From Nonomuraea candida (GTDB lineage Bacteria; Actinomycetota; Actinomycetes; Streptosporangiales; Streptosporangiaceae), in contig NZ_JOAG01000052.1 in NCBI RefSeq assembly GCF_000725485.1, positions 62,001 to 126,000 on the forward strand: a stretch of 64,000 nucleotides of DNA. Reading direction: 5' to 3'. The notes beneath the pieces were generated by a model. The model ran no database searches and was not told where the DNA came from. It saw only the letters and a list, made by a program, of their open reading frames with translations. Below are positions 1 to 8,581 of this stretch, one piece after another. A program made the translations under genes and the position numbers. Numbering within the stretch: the first letter of the stretch is position 1; every line of letters starts with the position of its first letter.

Positions 1-746
1 CGTACGTCCTCGGCCTCACCTACGGCGCTGCCGTCGGCGCGGTGGCCGTCATCGTCACCGGATTCGCCCCGCTCGGCGGCGTCTCGACCGGCGTGGCCGC
101 CTTCCTCGGCGCGCTGGCCGCCTTCGCCGTCGTCTACGTCCTGGCCCGTGCCGGAGGCACCCTCGCCCCGCTGCGGCTGATCCTGTCCGGCATGGCCGTC
201 ACCTACGCCCTGTCGGGCGTCACGAGCTTCCTCGTGCTCCAGGCCGACGACCCCGGCACCACCCAGTCGGTGCTGTTCTGGCTCTTCGGCAGCCTCGCCG
301 AGGCGAACTGGGCCGCGCTCGGACTGCCCGCCGCCGTCCTGGCCGCCACCATGATCGCCCTGCTCGCCCAGGCCAGACCCCTCAACACCCTGCTGCTCGG
401 CGACGAGACCGCCGCCGGCCTCGGCATCTCCGCCGCGCGGCTGCGCCGCCACCTGTTCCTGCTCATCGCCCTGCTCACCGGCGTGATGGTCGCCCTCGCC
501 GGCGGCATCGGCTTCATCGGCCTGATCATCCCGCACGCCGCCCGGCTGCTCGTCGGCAGCGACCACCGCCGCCTGCTGCCCGTGGCCACCCTCGCCGGCG
601 CCGCCTTCCTCGTCCTGGTCGACATCGCCGCCCGCACCGCCCTGCACCCCCAGGAACTGCCGGTCGGAGTCGTGACCAGCGTCATCGGCGCCCCGCTGTT
701 CCTCTGGCTCGTGCACGTCCGCGCCCGCGACACCACCGGACTGTGA
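1..746 (+). CDS. FecCD-family iron-siderophore ABC permease (5' end outside window)
   Basis: Membrane permease of a metal-siderophore or cobalamin-type ABC importer. The open frame runs in from the window edge (frame of position 3), so the N-terminus is missing; the first internal start, GTG at 42, is not the true start. The protein is a string of hydrophobic helices with the family signature GGIGFIGLIIPHAARLLVG near its end, the loop that contacts the ATPase, followed by the usual last two helices. Its stop overlaps the next gene, an ATPase of the same import class, so the two are translationally coupled. Substrate cannot be told from these two genes; the binding protein must lie upstream. 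Confidence 0.93.
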   Translation, partial: YVLGLTYGAAVGAVAVIVTGFAPLGGVSTGVAAFLGALAAFAVVYVLARAGGTLAPLRLILSGMAVTYALSGVTSFLVLQADDPGTTQSVLFWLFGSLAEANWAALGLPAAVLAATMIALLAQARPLNTLLLGDETAAGLGISAARLRRHLFLLIALLTGVMVALAGGIGFIGLIIPHAARLLVGSDHRRLLPVATLAGAAFLVLVDIAARTALHPQELPVGVVTSVIGAPLFLWLVHVRARDTTGL

Positions 747-1522
747 CCACCATGACCACTCTGACCCTGCACGACGTGCACATCACCCTCGCCGGCACCC
801 CGATCGTCACCGGCGTGGACCTCACCGCGGCCTCCGGCCGCATCGTGGGGATCATCGGCCCGAACGGCAGCGGCAAGAGCACCCTGCTACGAGCCGTCTA
901 CCGCCACCTCCCCCTCACCCGGGGCGCCATCACCGTGGACGGCGAGGACCTGTGGCGGCTCACCCCCCGCCGCGCCGCCCAGCTCGTCGCCGCGCTACCC
1001 CAGGAGACCCGCTCCGACTTCGACGTCACGGCCTGGGAGATGGCCGCCATGGGCCGCACCCCGCACAAACGCCCCTTCGCCCCCGACACCGCCGAGGACA
1101 GCAAGATCGTCTCGGACGCCCTCGCCCACGCCGGCGTCACCCACCTCGCCCGCCGCCGCTACACCACCCTGTCCGGCGGCGAGAAGCAGCGCGTGCTGCT
1201 CGCCCGCGCCCTCGCCCAGCGGGCACCCGTCCTGGTGCTCGACGAGCCGACCAACCACCTCGACGTCCGCCACCAGTTCGAGCTGCTCGACCTGGTCACC
1301 TCGTCCGGGACCACCGTCGTCGCCGCCCTGCACGATCTCAATCTGGCCGCCGCCTACTGCGACCATCTCTACGTCCTGGCCGAGGGGCGCGTCGTCACGG
1401 ACGGGCCCCCGCATGACGTCCTCACTCCGCGACTGGTCAGGGACGTGTTCGGCGTCGACGCGCACGTCATCTCCGTCCCGGGCACCGGCACCCCGCACCT
1501 CATCTTCCGTTCCGGCCGGTGA
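743..1522 (+). CDS. FecE-type ABC transporter ATP-binding protein
   Basis: ATPase that powers the FecCD-type importer just upstream. The Walker A motif is GPNGSGKST, the signature LSGGEKQR, and Walker B VLVLDEPTNHLD, followed by an H-loop histidine (ALHDLN). About 259 residues is normal for FecE/BtuD-type subunits. The GTG at 743 overlaps the permease stop (GTGA); an in-frame ATG at 752 is an alternative that changes only three residues. No gene follows closely on this strand, so it probably ends the uptake operon. Confidence 0.93.
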   Translation: MTTMTTLTLHDVHITLAGTPIVTGVDLTAASGRIVGIIGPNGSGKSTLLRAVYRHLPLTRGAITVDGEDLWRLTPRRAAQLVAALPQETRSDFDVTAWEMAAMGRTPHKRPFAPDTAEDSKIVSDALAHAGVTHLARRRYTTLSGGEKQRVLLARALAQRAPVLVLDEPTNHLDVRHQFELLDLVTSSGTTVVAALHDLNLAAAYCDHLYVLAEGRVVTDGPPHDVLTPRLVRDVFGVDAHVISVPGTGTPHLIFRSGR

Positions 1523-1760
1523 TCGAGAGCCCGGGGACCGCTTGGGAATGGCCGCATATGAGACGTCGCGGGACGAAGGCGACGGCAGAACGAGGAAGCC
1601 GGCCCGCGGTTTCCTGCCGCCGTCGCCGGACCGTCACGGCCAGTGGGGAGTCGGAAAATCTTGAAAAATCTTCTGGGGCCGTGTCGAAACCGGGTCTCTC
1701 CGTTCGCAGCGTACGCAGAGAGCCGGACGAGCCGGCTCCGGTAGCCGCGAGGTGATCACC

Positions 1761-2435
1761 ATGGCCCAGGCCCGCCAGTTGACCCACACCCCCGTCCACT
1801 CGGCCTCCGCGCAGCGACTGCTGCTCGGATGCGGCCTCCTCGCCGGGCCGGTGTACGTGACCGTCGCGCTGGCGCAGGCGTTCACCCGCGCGGGATTCGA
1901 CCTGGCCCGGCACCCCTGGAGCTTCCTGGCCCTCGGCGAGCTGGGCTGGATCCAGACCGCCAACTTCCTGCTCACCGCGCTGGCGACCATCGCCTTCTCC
2001 GCCGGGTTGCGACGCGGCCTGTCAACGGGCCGGGCCGGGCGGTGGGCGCCCCGCCTCGTCGGCGGGTTCGGCGTGAGCATGATCGGAGCGGCGCTCTTCC
2101 CCGCCGACCCGGCGATGGGCTTCCCCGCCGGAACGCCCGACGGGCCCGGCGCGGTCACCTTGTCCGGCACCCTGCACATGGCGGTCGGCGGGGCCGGCTT
2201 CCTCTGCGCGGTGGCCGCGTGCTACGTCATCGCCTCCCGGCTCTCGCGCGAGGGCCGTAAGGGGTGGGCGATCTACTCGCGGGTCACGGGCACCCTGTTC
2301 CTCGCGTCCTTCGCCGCGATCGCCGGCGGCGGCGCCGTCCCGGGTGCCAACCTCGCGTTCGTCACCGGGATCGTGGCGCTGTGGAGCTGGATGTCGCTCC
2401 TGTCGCTGAGCCTGTCCCGCCGCGCCACCGCCTGA
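1761..2435 (+). CDS. DUF998 family membrane protein
   Basis: Integral membrane protein of about 224 residues with roughly six hydrophobic helices, matching the DUF998 family common in actinomycetes. The function is unknown. Recognisable parts are the N-terminal LLLGCGLLAGPVYV helix, the HPWSFLALGELGWIQ loop and the pattern LFPADPAMGFP before the fourth helix. I prefer ATG 1761 because GAGGTG lies about six bases before it; a GTG at 1752 in the same frame is possible. The gene stands alone between the uptake genes and a secreted protein gene. Confidence 0.8.
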   Translation: MAQARQLTHTPVHSASAQRLLLGCGLLAGPVYVTVALAQAFTRAGFDLARHPWSFLALGELGWIQTANFLLTALATIAFSAGLRRGLSTGRAGRWAPRLVGGFGVSMIGAALFPADPAMGFPAGTPDGPGAVTLSGTLHMAVGGAGFLCAVAACYVIASRLSREGRKGWAIYSRVTGTLFLASFAAIAGGGAVPGANLAFVTGIVALWSWMSLLSLSLSRRATA

Positions 2436-2617
2436 GCCCGCCGATCCCTCAACCGCCTGAGCCGCTCTGCCTCGCGGGCGCGGACGCGCGAGCAGCGGCC
2501 GGGTCCCCTGATGCCGTCCCGTCCTGAGCTCCGATCAGGACCCGGGGCCGATCTTCCCGACCGCGGTGATGCGGTCGTGCAGCCGAAGCACCTCCATGCG
2601 ATGAAAGGACATCCCCC

Positions 2618-4179
2618 ATGAGCGCCACCTCCGGCGATCCGAAGTCCCGCCGCTTCCTCCTCAAGAGCATCGGCCTCGCCGCCATGGCGGGCGCGGCGGG
2701 GTTGTCGCTGCTCCCGAAGCCCGCCTGGGCACAGGTTCCGCCCACTCCCACCTTCGGACCGGCGATCGACGGCTACCAGCCGTACGTGGGACAGGGAATG
2801 TGCTACGCCACGGCGCAGCCGGGAGTGGACGATTTCCGGAACCTGTTGAAGGCCACCTACGGGCGTGCCGACCTCGGCATCACCAGAGGTTGCAACCAAG
2901 GCGGCCAGAGCGAGCACAAGGAGGGACGAGCCCTCGACTACCCGTTCAACGCCTTCGGCACCGGCGAGGCCGCCCAGGCGGCGGAGCTGCTCCACTGGCT
3001 TCTGGCGACCGACCAGTACGGCAATCCGCATGCACTGGCCCGGCGCCTCGGCATCATGTACATGATCTGGAACCGTCAGATCTGGGAGGCCTACCGGCCC
3101 AACGCGGGCTGGCAGAGCTACACCGGGCCGGACCCTCACACCAACCACATCCATTTCAGTTTCGGGTGGCCGGGAGCGCACAGGCAGACGACGTGGTGGA
3201 GCCAGTCGGGCGGGGAGTATCCCGGGGGCATCTACCATCGCATCCGTAACGCGGAGGGGACGGGCTGGTCGAATTTCCTGCCGTTGGCGGGGGCCGGGAC
3301 GACGCAGCCGGCCAAGGGCAGCGATGTGGCGATCGCGGGGATGCCGGATGGGTCGGCGCATGTGGTGATCGTGGGCGCGGATGGTGGTTTCTATCACCAG
3401 ATCCGTAACGCGCAGGGCACCGGCTGGAGCGGGTTCCTGCCTTTGATGGGTGGTGATGGCTCTCAGATCGCCAGGGGCAGCCGGGTGAGTGCGGCCGGCA
3501 TGCCGGATGGTTCGTTGCAGGTGGTCGTGGTGGGTGCGGATGGGGTGATCTATTCCGTAATGCGCAGGGGACGGGCTGGTCGGACTTCCTGCCGTTGGCC
3601 GGGGCCGGGACGACGCAGCCGGCCAAGGGCAGTGACGTGGCGATCGCGGGTATGCCGGACGGGTCCGCGCATGTGGTGATCGTGGGCGCGGATGGTGGTT
3701 TCTATCACCAGATCCGTAACGCGCAGGGCACCGGCTGGAGCGGGTTCCTGCCTTTGATGGGTGGCGATGGCTCTCAGATCGCCAGGGGCAGCCGGGTGAG
3801 TGCGGCCGGCATGCCGGATGGTTCGTTGCAGGTGGTCGTGGTGGGTGCGGATGGGGTGATCTATGTGATCTATCACCGTATCCGTAATGCGCAGGGGACG
3901 GGCTGGTCGGACTTCCTGCCGTTGGCCGGGGCCGGGACGACGCAGCCGGCCAAGGGCAGCGATGTGGCGATCGCGGGTATGCCGGACGGGTCCGCGCACG
4001 TGGTGATCGTGGGAGCCGATGGTGGTTTCTATCACCAGATCCGCAACGCGCAGGGCACCGGCTGGAGCGGATTCTCACCCCTGATGGGCGGCGACGGCAC
4101 CCAGATCGCCAAGGGCAGCCGCGCCGGCATCGCCGGCATGCCCGACGGGTCGGCCCACGTGCTCATCGTCGGTCAGTGA
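2618..4179 (+). pseudogene. Tat-exported M15/VanY-like peptidase with repeat C-terminus, frameshifted
   Basis: The N-terminus is a Tat signal (SRRFLLKSIG, hydrophobic stretch, then PAWAQ). Residues about 60-190 form a VanY/M15-like zinc peptidase domain with S98-E-H100..G..A..D107 and a later HTNHIHF (H174, H177, H179), the expected zinc and catalytic residues. From about residue 205 there are repeats built on IRNAQGTGWS, AGMPDGS and VVGADG. The start ATG 2618 follows GAAAGGA. The first frame breaks near 3553, where the repeat lacks seven bases present in the next copy, and the remaining repeats (codons to 4179) continue in another frame. Read literally, the first frame ends at 3679 after a garbled tail. 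The catalytic domain is intact, so the gene may be truncated rather than dead, or the shift may be a sequencing error. Confidence 0.75.
3226..4176 (+). repeat. Nearly three tandem copies of a 318-bp coding repeat
   Basis: Each unit encodes two related half-units of about 53 residues with the pattern IRN(A)xGTGWSxFxPL ... AGMPDGS ... VVGADG, like propeller-type or lectin repeats. The same point (CGGGCTGG) recurs at 3261, 3572 and 3899, spacings of 311 and 327. These equal 318 minus 7 and 318 plus 9. The minus 7 is a deletion that shifts the frame; the plus 9 is an in-frame doubling of GTGATCTAT. DNA identity between copies is very high, pointing to recent duplication or conversion. Confidence 0.9.
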
Positions 4180-4199
4180 AGCCGGCTCTTTGACGATGG

Positions 4200-4230
4200 A
4201 TCCCGCCTGATCGCACCGATCGGGCGGGAT
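4200..4230 (+). terminator. Hairpin after the peptidase gene
   Basis: Arms ATCCCGCCTGATCG and CGATCGGGCGGGAT pair over 14 bases with one G-T mismatch around a CAC loop. It lies 20 bases after the stop at 4179 and there is no T-run, as is common in actinomycetes. Confidence 0.7.
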
Positions 4231-4354
4231 TCGCCGCCGGACCGCCTCCAGGCGCAACCGCGCCTTGCCCCTGCGTCTCCATCCCGTCCAGGTCATGCCA
4301 CCGAGGGCTGGAAAGTCGTTGGGCAGGCGGGCATCGGGTTGACAGACTTCGGTC

Positions 4355-5212
4355 ATGAACTCACACCTTGATGACCTGCCGGACTCCCGGTGGCTTGGCA
4401 CCCCGATCGACGCCCGTCCGCTGTTCGCGCCCGAGCACGCCGCGCTCATGGCCACGTTGCACGACTTGGAGCCCGCCGACTGGCGGAAGGAGGCGGTGCC
4501 CGGCTGGGCCGTGCACGATCTGGCCTCCCACGTGCTCGGCGACTTCTACGGACGCCTCGCCCGTGACCGCGACGGATACCGGGAAGGGCCGGGGTTCGCT
4601 CCCGGGGAGACGCTGGAGAGGTTCATCCATCGCATCAACCAGGAATGGGTCGACGCCTGGACCCGGGTGAGCCCGGCCGCGCTCACCGGCACCCTGGACG
4701 TGATCGGCAGGCAGACGGTCGAGTTCTTCGAGGCCGCTGACCTCGGCGCGCCCTCGCTGGGGGTGTCCTGGGCCGGCATCGACCCGGCGCCGATGTGGCT
4801 GGACAGCGCCCGGGACCTCACCGAGTTCTGGACCCACCGCCAGCAGATCCGCCATGCCACCGGCCAACCCACTGACCCCGATCCTCAGCTCCTGTCCGTG
4901 GTCCTGGACACCTTCATGCGGGCCCTGCCCCACACCCTGCGCGAGACCACCGCGCCCATCGGAACCCAGCTTCAGATGGTCGTCGACGGCCCGGCCGGCG
5001 GCACCTGGACCGTCACCGCCGCCCAGGACCGGTGGACGCTGGCCGAGCCGGCTGCCGGACGCCCTGCGGCGGTCGTCCACCTGGATGCGGAGACCGCCTG
5101 GCGGCTGTGCACCCGCGGCATCCAGCCGGACACCGCCATCCGCCGCGCCCGGATCGAAGGCGATCGCGAACTGGCTGAAGCCGCCTGCCAGATCGTGTCC
5201 ATCATCTATTGA
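4355..5212 (+). CDS. Maleylpyruvate isomerase family (MDMPI/DinB-like) protein
   Basis: Likely a mycothiol-dependent, metal-binding enzyme of the DinB/MDMPI superfamily; the substrate is unknown. The N-terminal half has the family hallmark VPGWAVHDLASHVLGD (residues 48-63, metal-ligand H59) and a second pair in EFWTHRQQIRHATGQP (E157, H161). The C-terminal part resembles the small MDMPI C-domain ending in the pattern WRLCTRGIQP. The length, 285 residues, is normal. ATG 4355 is the first start after the upstream terminator. It forms a single-gene unit and supports a mycothiol-producing actinomycete host. Confidence 0.85.
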   Translation: MNSHLDDLPDSRWLGTPIDARPLFAPEHAALMATLHDLEPADWRKEAVPGWAVHDLASHVLGDFYGRLARDRDGYREGPGFAPGETLERFIHRINQEWVDAWTRVSPAALTGTLDVIGRQTVEFFEAADLGAPSLGVSWAGIDPAPMWLDSARDLTEFWTHRQQIRHATGQPTDPDPQLLSVVLDTFMRALPHTLRETTAPIGTQLQMVVDGPAGGTWTVTAAQDRWTLAEPAAGRPAAVVHLDAETAWRLCTRGIQPDTAIRRARIEGDRELAEAACQIVSIIY

Positions 5213-5304
5213 CGCACCGTGCTCGACAGGAGTGACTGCCAGGACGGATGGCTGTGCGTCTGGGAATGGGCATGATCGGTCGCTGGGCCCTACGATGACC
5301 CGCC

Positions 5305-6606
5305 ATGATCAAGAAGTTGGGAAGATCCTGCGCCGCCCTCGCCGGATCCGCCGCGGTCGCCGGAGGGCTGCTCCTGGGCGGTGGTACGCCCGCCGCGGCG
5401 GCCGGCGCGACCGTGAGTGTCACGGCGGGCGCGCCGGTCATCGGCCGGCCCGTGTTCAACAACCCTTCGGGCACCGTCCAGGAGCGCCGGGCGATCTTCA
5501 GCCAGCTCGTGGGGCTCATCAACGCCACCCCGGCGGGCGAGCAGATCCGCGGCTCCGTGTTCGCCATCGCTGACCAGGAGATCGTGGACGCCCTGCTGGC
5601 CGCGCACCGGCGCGGCGTGTCGGTGAAGGTGATCCTCGACGACTCCACCTACGTGGTGGCCGCCACCCACCGGGAGTACGCCAACCCCGCCTACGACGCG
5701 CTCAAGGCGGGCCTCGGCGCCGACGACACCCAGCGCTCCTGGGTCGTCGTCTGTGACGACCAGTTCGAGGACGCGGACGGGGTGGACGACGCCGACCGCG
5801 GATGTCTCAGCTCCGAGCGGGGGTCCTACAACCACAACAAGTACTTCATCTTCTCCCGGACGGGTCCGTTCGCGGACGGCGCCACCCGCTCCAAGGTCGT
5901 CTTCCAGTCCTCCTCGAACCTCGCGGCCTGGGACGCCGACAGCGCCTTCCAGGACTCGGTGACGTTCGCCGACAGCGCCGTCTACGACGGCTACCTGCGC
6001 TACCACGACCTGGAGTACAAGACCCGGCACGTCGCGAAGGTCACGACCAACCCGTACTTCTCCACGCCCACCGGCTCGGCCTACCGCGCGTACTTCACCC
6101 CCCGCCCCGACCCGAACTCCACGAACCCGGCCACCGACCCCCTGGTGAACGCCCTGAACGAGGTGTCCTGCACCTACATCGGGGCCGACGGCGGCAGGCA
6201 CCAGACCGATGTGCGGATCGCCCACACGTTCTTCTACAACACGCGCCCGCAGATCGCGGACAAGCTGGTCGACCTCCACCGCAAGGGCTGCTGGGTCGAC
6301 ATCGTCTCGCGGCACATCGACAGTGACATCGCCTCCAGGCTGAGCCAGGCCGGCATCCGGTTCCGCGAGTGCCAGGGCCAGAACACCACCGGACCGTACC
6401 CGCACACCAAGTATTTGCTGATCGACGGCGACTACGGCGGTGACATCACGCCGCGCGTCTACACCGGCAGCGCCAACCTCATCGGCGACTCGGTACGCGC
6501 CTCCGACGAGGCCTTCGTCCGCATCGCGAGCGCCGACTACCACAAGGCGTACCTGCAGCACTTCTACCTGCTCCAGAAGGGGTGCGGCATCGCCCGGCCG
6601 GCCTGA
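5305..6606 (+). CDS. Secreted phospholipase D-like protein
   Basis: Extracellular protein of the PLD superfamily, probably cleaving phosphodiesters. A signal peptide occupies residues 1-33 (KK, hydrophobic GGLLLGGG, then TPAAAA). Two HKD-type motifs are visible: H177-x-K179 in YNHNKYFIFS, where the usual Asp is a Ser, and a complete H367-x-K369-x4-D374 in YPHTKYLLIDGD. Each is followed by a SSSNL or GSANL segment typical of PLD active sites. Four cysteines (150, 167, 289, 329) may form disulfides. ATG 5305 is chosen because the signal peptide begins there. Single gene with a hairpin after it. Confidence 0.88.
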   Translation: MIKKLGRSCAALAGSAAVAGGLLLGGGTPAAAAGATVSVTAGAPVIGRPVFNNPSGTVQERRAIFSQLVGLINATPAGEQIRGSVFAIADQEIVDALLAAHRRGVSVKVILDDSTYVVAATHREYANPAYDALKAGLGADDTQRSWVVVCDDQFEDADGVDDADRGCLSSERGSYNHNKYFIFSRTGPFADGATRSKVVFQSSSNLAAWDADSAFQDSVTFADSAVYDGYLRYHDLEYKTRHVAKVTTNPYFSTPTGSAYRAYFTPRPDPNSTNPATDPLVNALNEVSCTYIGADGGRHQTDVRIAHTFFYNTRPQIADKLVDLHRKGCWVDIVSRHIDSDIASRLSQAGIRFRECQGQNTTGPYPHTKYLLIDGDYGGDITPRVYTGSANLIGDSVRASDEAFVRIASADYHKAYLQHFYLLQKGCGIARPA

Positions 6607-6644
6607 CCGCGCAGCCGGTGACGGTCCTGTGAGCCGGCTCGCGG
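6607..6644 (+). terminator. Hairpin after the PLD-like gene
   Basis: CCGCGCAGCCGG and CCGGCTCGCGG pair with a single internal mismatch around a 15-base loop, starting at the stop codon of the upstream gene. No T-tract. Confidence 0.5.
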
Positions 6645-6720
6645 GGTCGTCACCGTTCAGCTCACATCAAGAGATTCATGTCCATGAAGCGGGACGCGGA
6701 GCCGGGGGCGTCATGGCCGC

Positions 6721-7398
6721 TCACTCGCCGGCGGGCCGGAGTGTGCGGGCCAGGTCGTCGAGGGCGGCGTCGTTCACCGGCGTCGTCCCGGTGAGGGTGC
6801 CGACCAGCGCTTGCGCGAGGACGGTGGCCGGCCCGATCCGCGTGTCCTCGCGCTCGTCGCCGGTGACCTTGCCGATCACGGCGTCACGTACGGATATCGA
6901 GATGTCGAGCCCCCCGAACAGTTCGGGGAAGGACAGCGCCATCACGCACACGCCCACGTTGGCGGCGAGGATCGACTGGGCGGCCAGCGTGGGCGTGGCG
7001 CGCAGGCGCCCGGCGGCCCGGCAGCGCTCGACGGCCGACAGGAGCAGGGCCTTGGCCTCCTCGATCCCCTGCGGTTTGGCGTCTCCGGCCGGCGTGAACA
7101 TCAGCCGGTAGAGGTGAGGGTTCCCGAGCGCGAACGCCACGTGGCTGTCCCAGGCGGTACGCAGGTCGGCCACCGGGTCGTCGGTGACCGGGTTGCGGCG
7201 CTTGCCGGCGAGGAAGCGCTCGAAGCCGAGGTCGGCCACCGCCGTGAGCAGCCCCTGCTTGTCGCCGAACTGGCGGTAGATCTCCGGCATGCCGACTTTG
7301 GCGCGGTCGCAGATGGCCCGGGTCGAGATCGCCAGGGCGTCCTTGGTGGCGAGCAGCTCGGCGGTGGCTTGCAGGATGCGCTCTCGTGCCGTTGACAT
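6721..7398 (-). CDS. TetR-family transcriptional regulator
   Basis: About 225 residues. The N-terminal helix-turn-helix runs through ARERILQATAELL and ISTRAICDRAKVGMPEIYRQFGDKQGLL, the classic TetR pattern; the C-terminal part is a ligand pocket with HLYRLMFTPAG. ATG 7398 is preferred, ATG 7407 adds three residues. The longer open frame upstream (to 7515) would run over the probable operator region. It diverges from the secreted metallo-beta-lactamase-fold gene at 7545, which is its likely target along with itself. Confidence 0.9.
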   Translation of the reverse strand: MSTARERILQATAELLATKDALAISTRAICDRAKVGMPEIYRQFGDKQGLLTAVADLGFERFLAGKRRNPVTDDPVADLRTAWDSHVAFALGNPHLYRLMFTPAGDAKPQGIEEAKALLLSAVERCRAAGRLRATPTLAAQSILAANVGVCVMALSFPELFGGLDISISVRDAVIGKVTGDEREDTRIGPATVLAQALVGTLTGTTPVNDAALDDLARTLRPAGE

Positions 7399-7416
7399 GA
7401 CCTTCATGATAACAGC

Positions 7417-7510
7417 GCTAACACTTCGGCGCTGAACGCTCCCGCCGGAGAGCCCTGCCGAGAGGGTCGCTCGTAATCGTCGCTTACGAGTTGTGTTAGC
7501 GTTGAACACA
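7417..7510. promoter_or_regulatory. Candidate TetR operator region between divergent genes
   Basis: The 8-mer GCTAACAC at 7417-7424 recurs in reverse orientation as GTGTTAGC at 7493-7500. The second copy is part of an inverted repeat TGTGTT-N7-AACACA (7492-7510). Two related half-sites in the gap between a TetR gene and its divergent neighbour suggest autoregulation; the boundary of each site is uncertain. Confidence 0.5.
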
Positions 7511-7544
7511 CGCACTGTTCGTCGTAAGAGAGCTGGTATTTCCC

Positions 7545-8435
7545 ATGAACCGTTCGATGTTTCTGCGCGCCGCCGCGGCCGCCGTCGCGGCCACCGCCTC
7601 CGTGACCCTCGCCGCCACGGGCAGCGCGACAGCGGCGGCGGAGAAGCACTCCGCCGCCGCGTTCACGGTGACCCACCTCGGCGGGCCGAGCACGATCCTG
7701 GAGATCGCCGGCGCGCGCATCCTGCTCGACCCGACCTTCGACGAGCCCAAGGCGTACCCGAGCGGGCTGGAGAAGACCCAGGGCCCCGCGTTGGACGTGA
7801 ACGAGATCGGCAGGATCGACGCCGTGCTGCTCTCCCACGACCAGCACGACGACAACCTGGACGACACGGGCCGCGAACTGCTCAAGCGCGTGCCCGCCGT
7901 GTTCTCCACGCCGGGTGCGGAGAAGCGGCTCGGCGGCCACGTGACGGGCATGAAGAGCTGGACCTCCCAGAAGCTGAAGACCTCCCGCGGCGCCATCAAG
8001 GTCACCGCGGTGCCCGCCCTGCACGGCCCCGACGGGGTGGACCGCGGCGAGGACGGCGAGGTCACCGGCTTCGTGCTCAGCGGCAAGGGCGTGCCCACCA
8101 CCTACATCTCCGGCGACAACGCCTCGGTGAAGGTCGCCAAGGCGGTCGGTGACCGCATCAGGAAGCAGTTCGGACGCATCGACACGGCCGTCCTGTTCGC
8201 CGGCGCCGCCCGTACGCCCGCGATTCTCGACAACGCCCCGCTGACCCTCACCTCCAAGAGGGCGGCCCTGGTGGCGCAGTACCTCAACCCCCGCAAGGTG
8301 GTCGCGGTGCACACCGACAGCTGGAACATCTACTCCGAGGACATGAAGTCCCTGGTCAAGGCGTTCCGCGAGCGGGGCGTCGCCGGGAAGCTGGTCGATC
8401 TGAGGCCGGCCGGCGAGAAGAAGAACCTGTCGTAG
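7545..8435 (+). CDS. Secreted MBL-fold (UlaG-like) metallohydrolase, atypical metal site
   Basis: Exported protein with a signal peptide of about 32 residues ending in ATAAA. The body is a UlaG/YcjY-like metallo-beta-lactamase fold: THLGGPSTILEI at the start, LLDPTF, LLSHDQHDDNLD at residues 95-106, a later PALHGPDG and ISGDNAS. The canonical HxHxDH ligand motif reads H98-D-Q100-H101-D102-D103 here, so two usual histidines are replaced by Gln and Asp. This variant looks deliberate because the surrounding motif is intact. Substrate unknown. Diverges from a TetR regulator that probably controls it. Confidence 0.82.
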   Translation: MNRSMFLRAAAAAVAATASVTLAATGSATAAAEKHSAAAFTVTHLGGPSTILEIAGARILLDPTFDEPKAYPSGLEKTQGPALDVNEIGRIDAVLLSHDQHDDNLDDTGRELLKRVPAVFSTPGAEKRLGGHVTGMKSWTSQKLKTSRGAIKVTAVPALHGPDGVDRGEDGEVTGFVLSGKGVPTTYISGDNASVKVAKAVGDRIRKQFGRIDTAVLFAGAARTPAILDNAPLTLTSKRAALVAQYLNPRKVVAVHTDSWNIYSEDMKSLVKAFRERGVAGKLVDLRPAGEKKNLS

Positions 8436-8581
8436 CGCGCGGCCCGCGCAACCCACCCCATCGGTCAGGAAGAACCCCAGGAGCGTCGGGGCCGGTGGCG
8501 AGCTGATCACCGCCGGGTTCAGGGCGATGCCGGCCCCGGCGCCTTCCGGGCCCGGCGGTGAATCGCGACGCGGCCGGCGGC

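Noticed and set aside
2273..4078. A 601-aa open frame on the minus strand
   Set aside because: Antisense to the peptidase gene and its repeats; low-complexity His/Arg/Pro code typical of GC-rich shadow frames.
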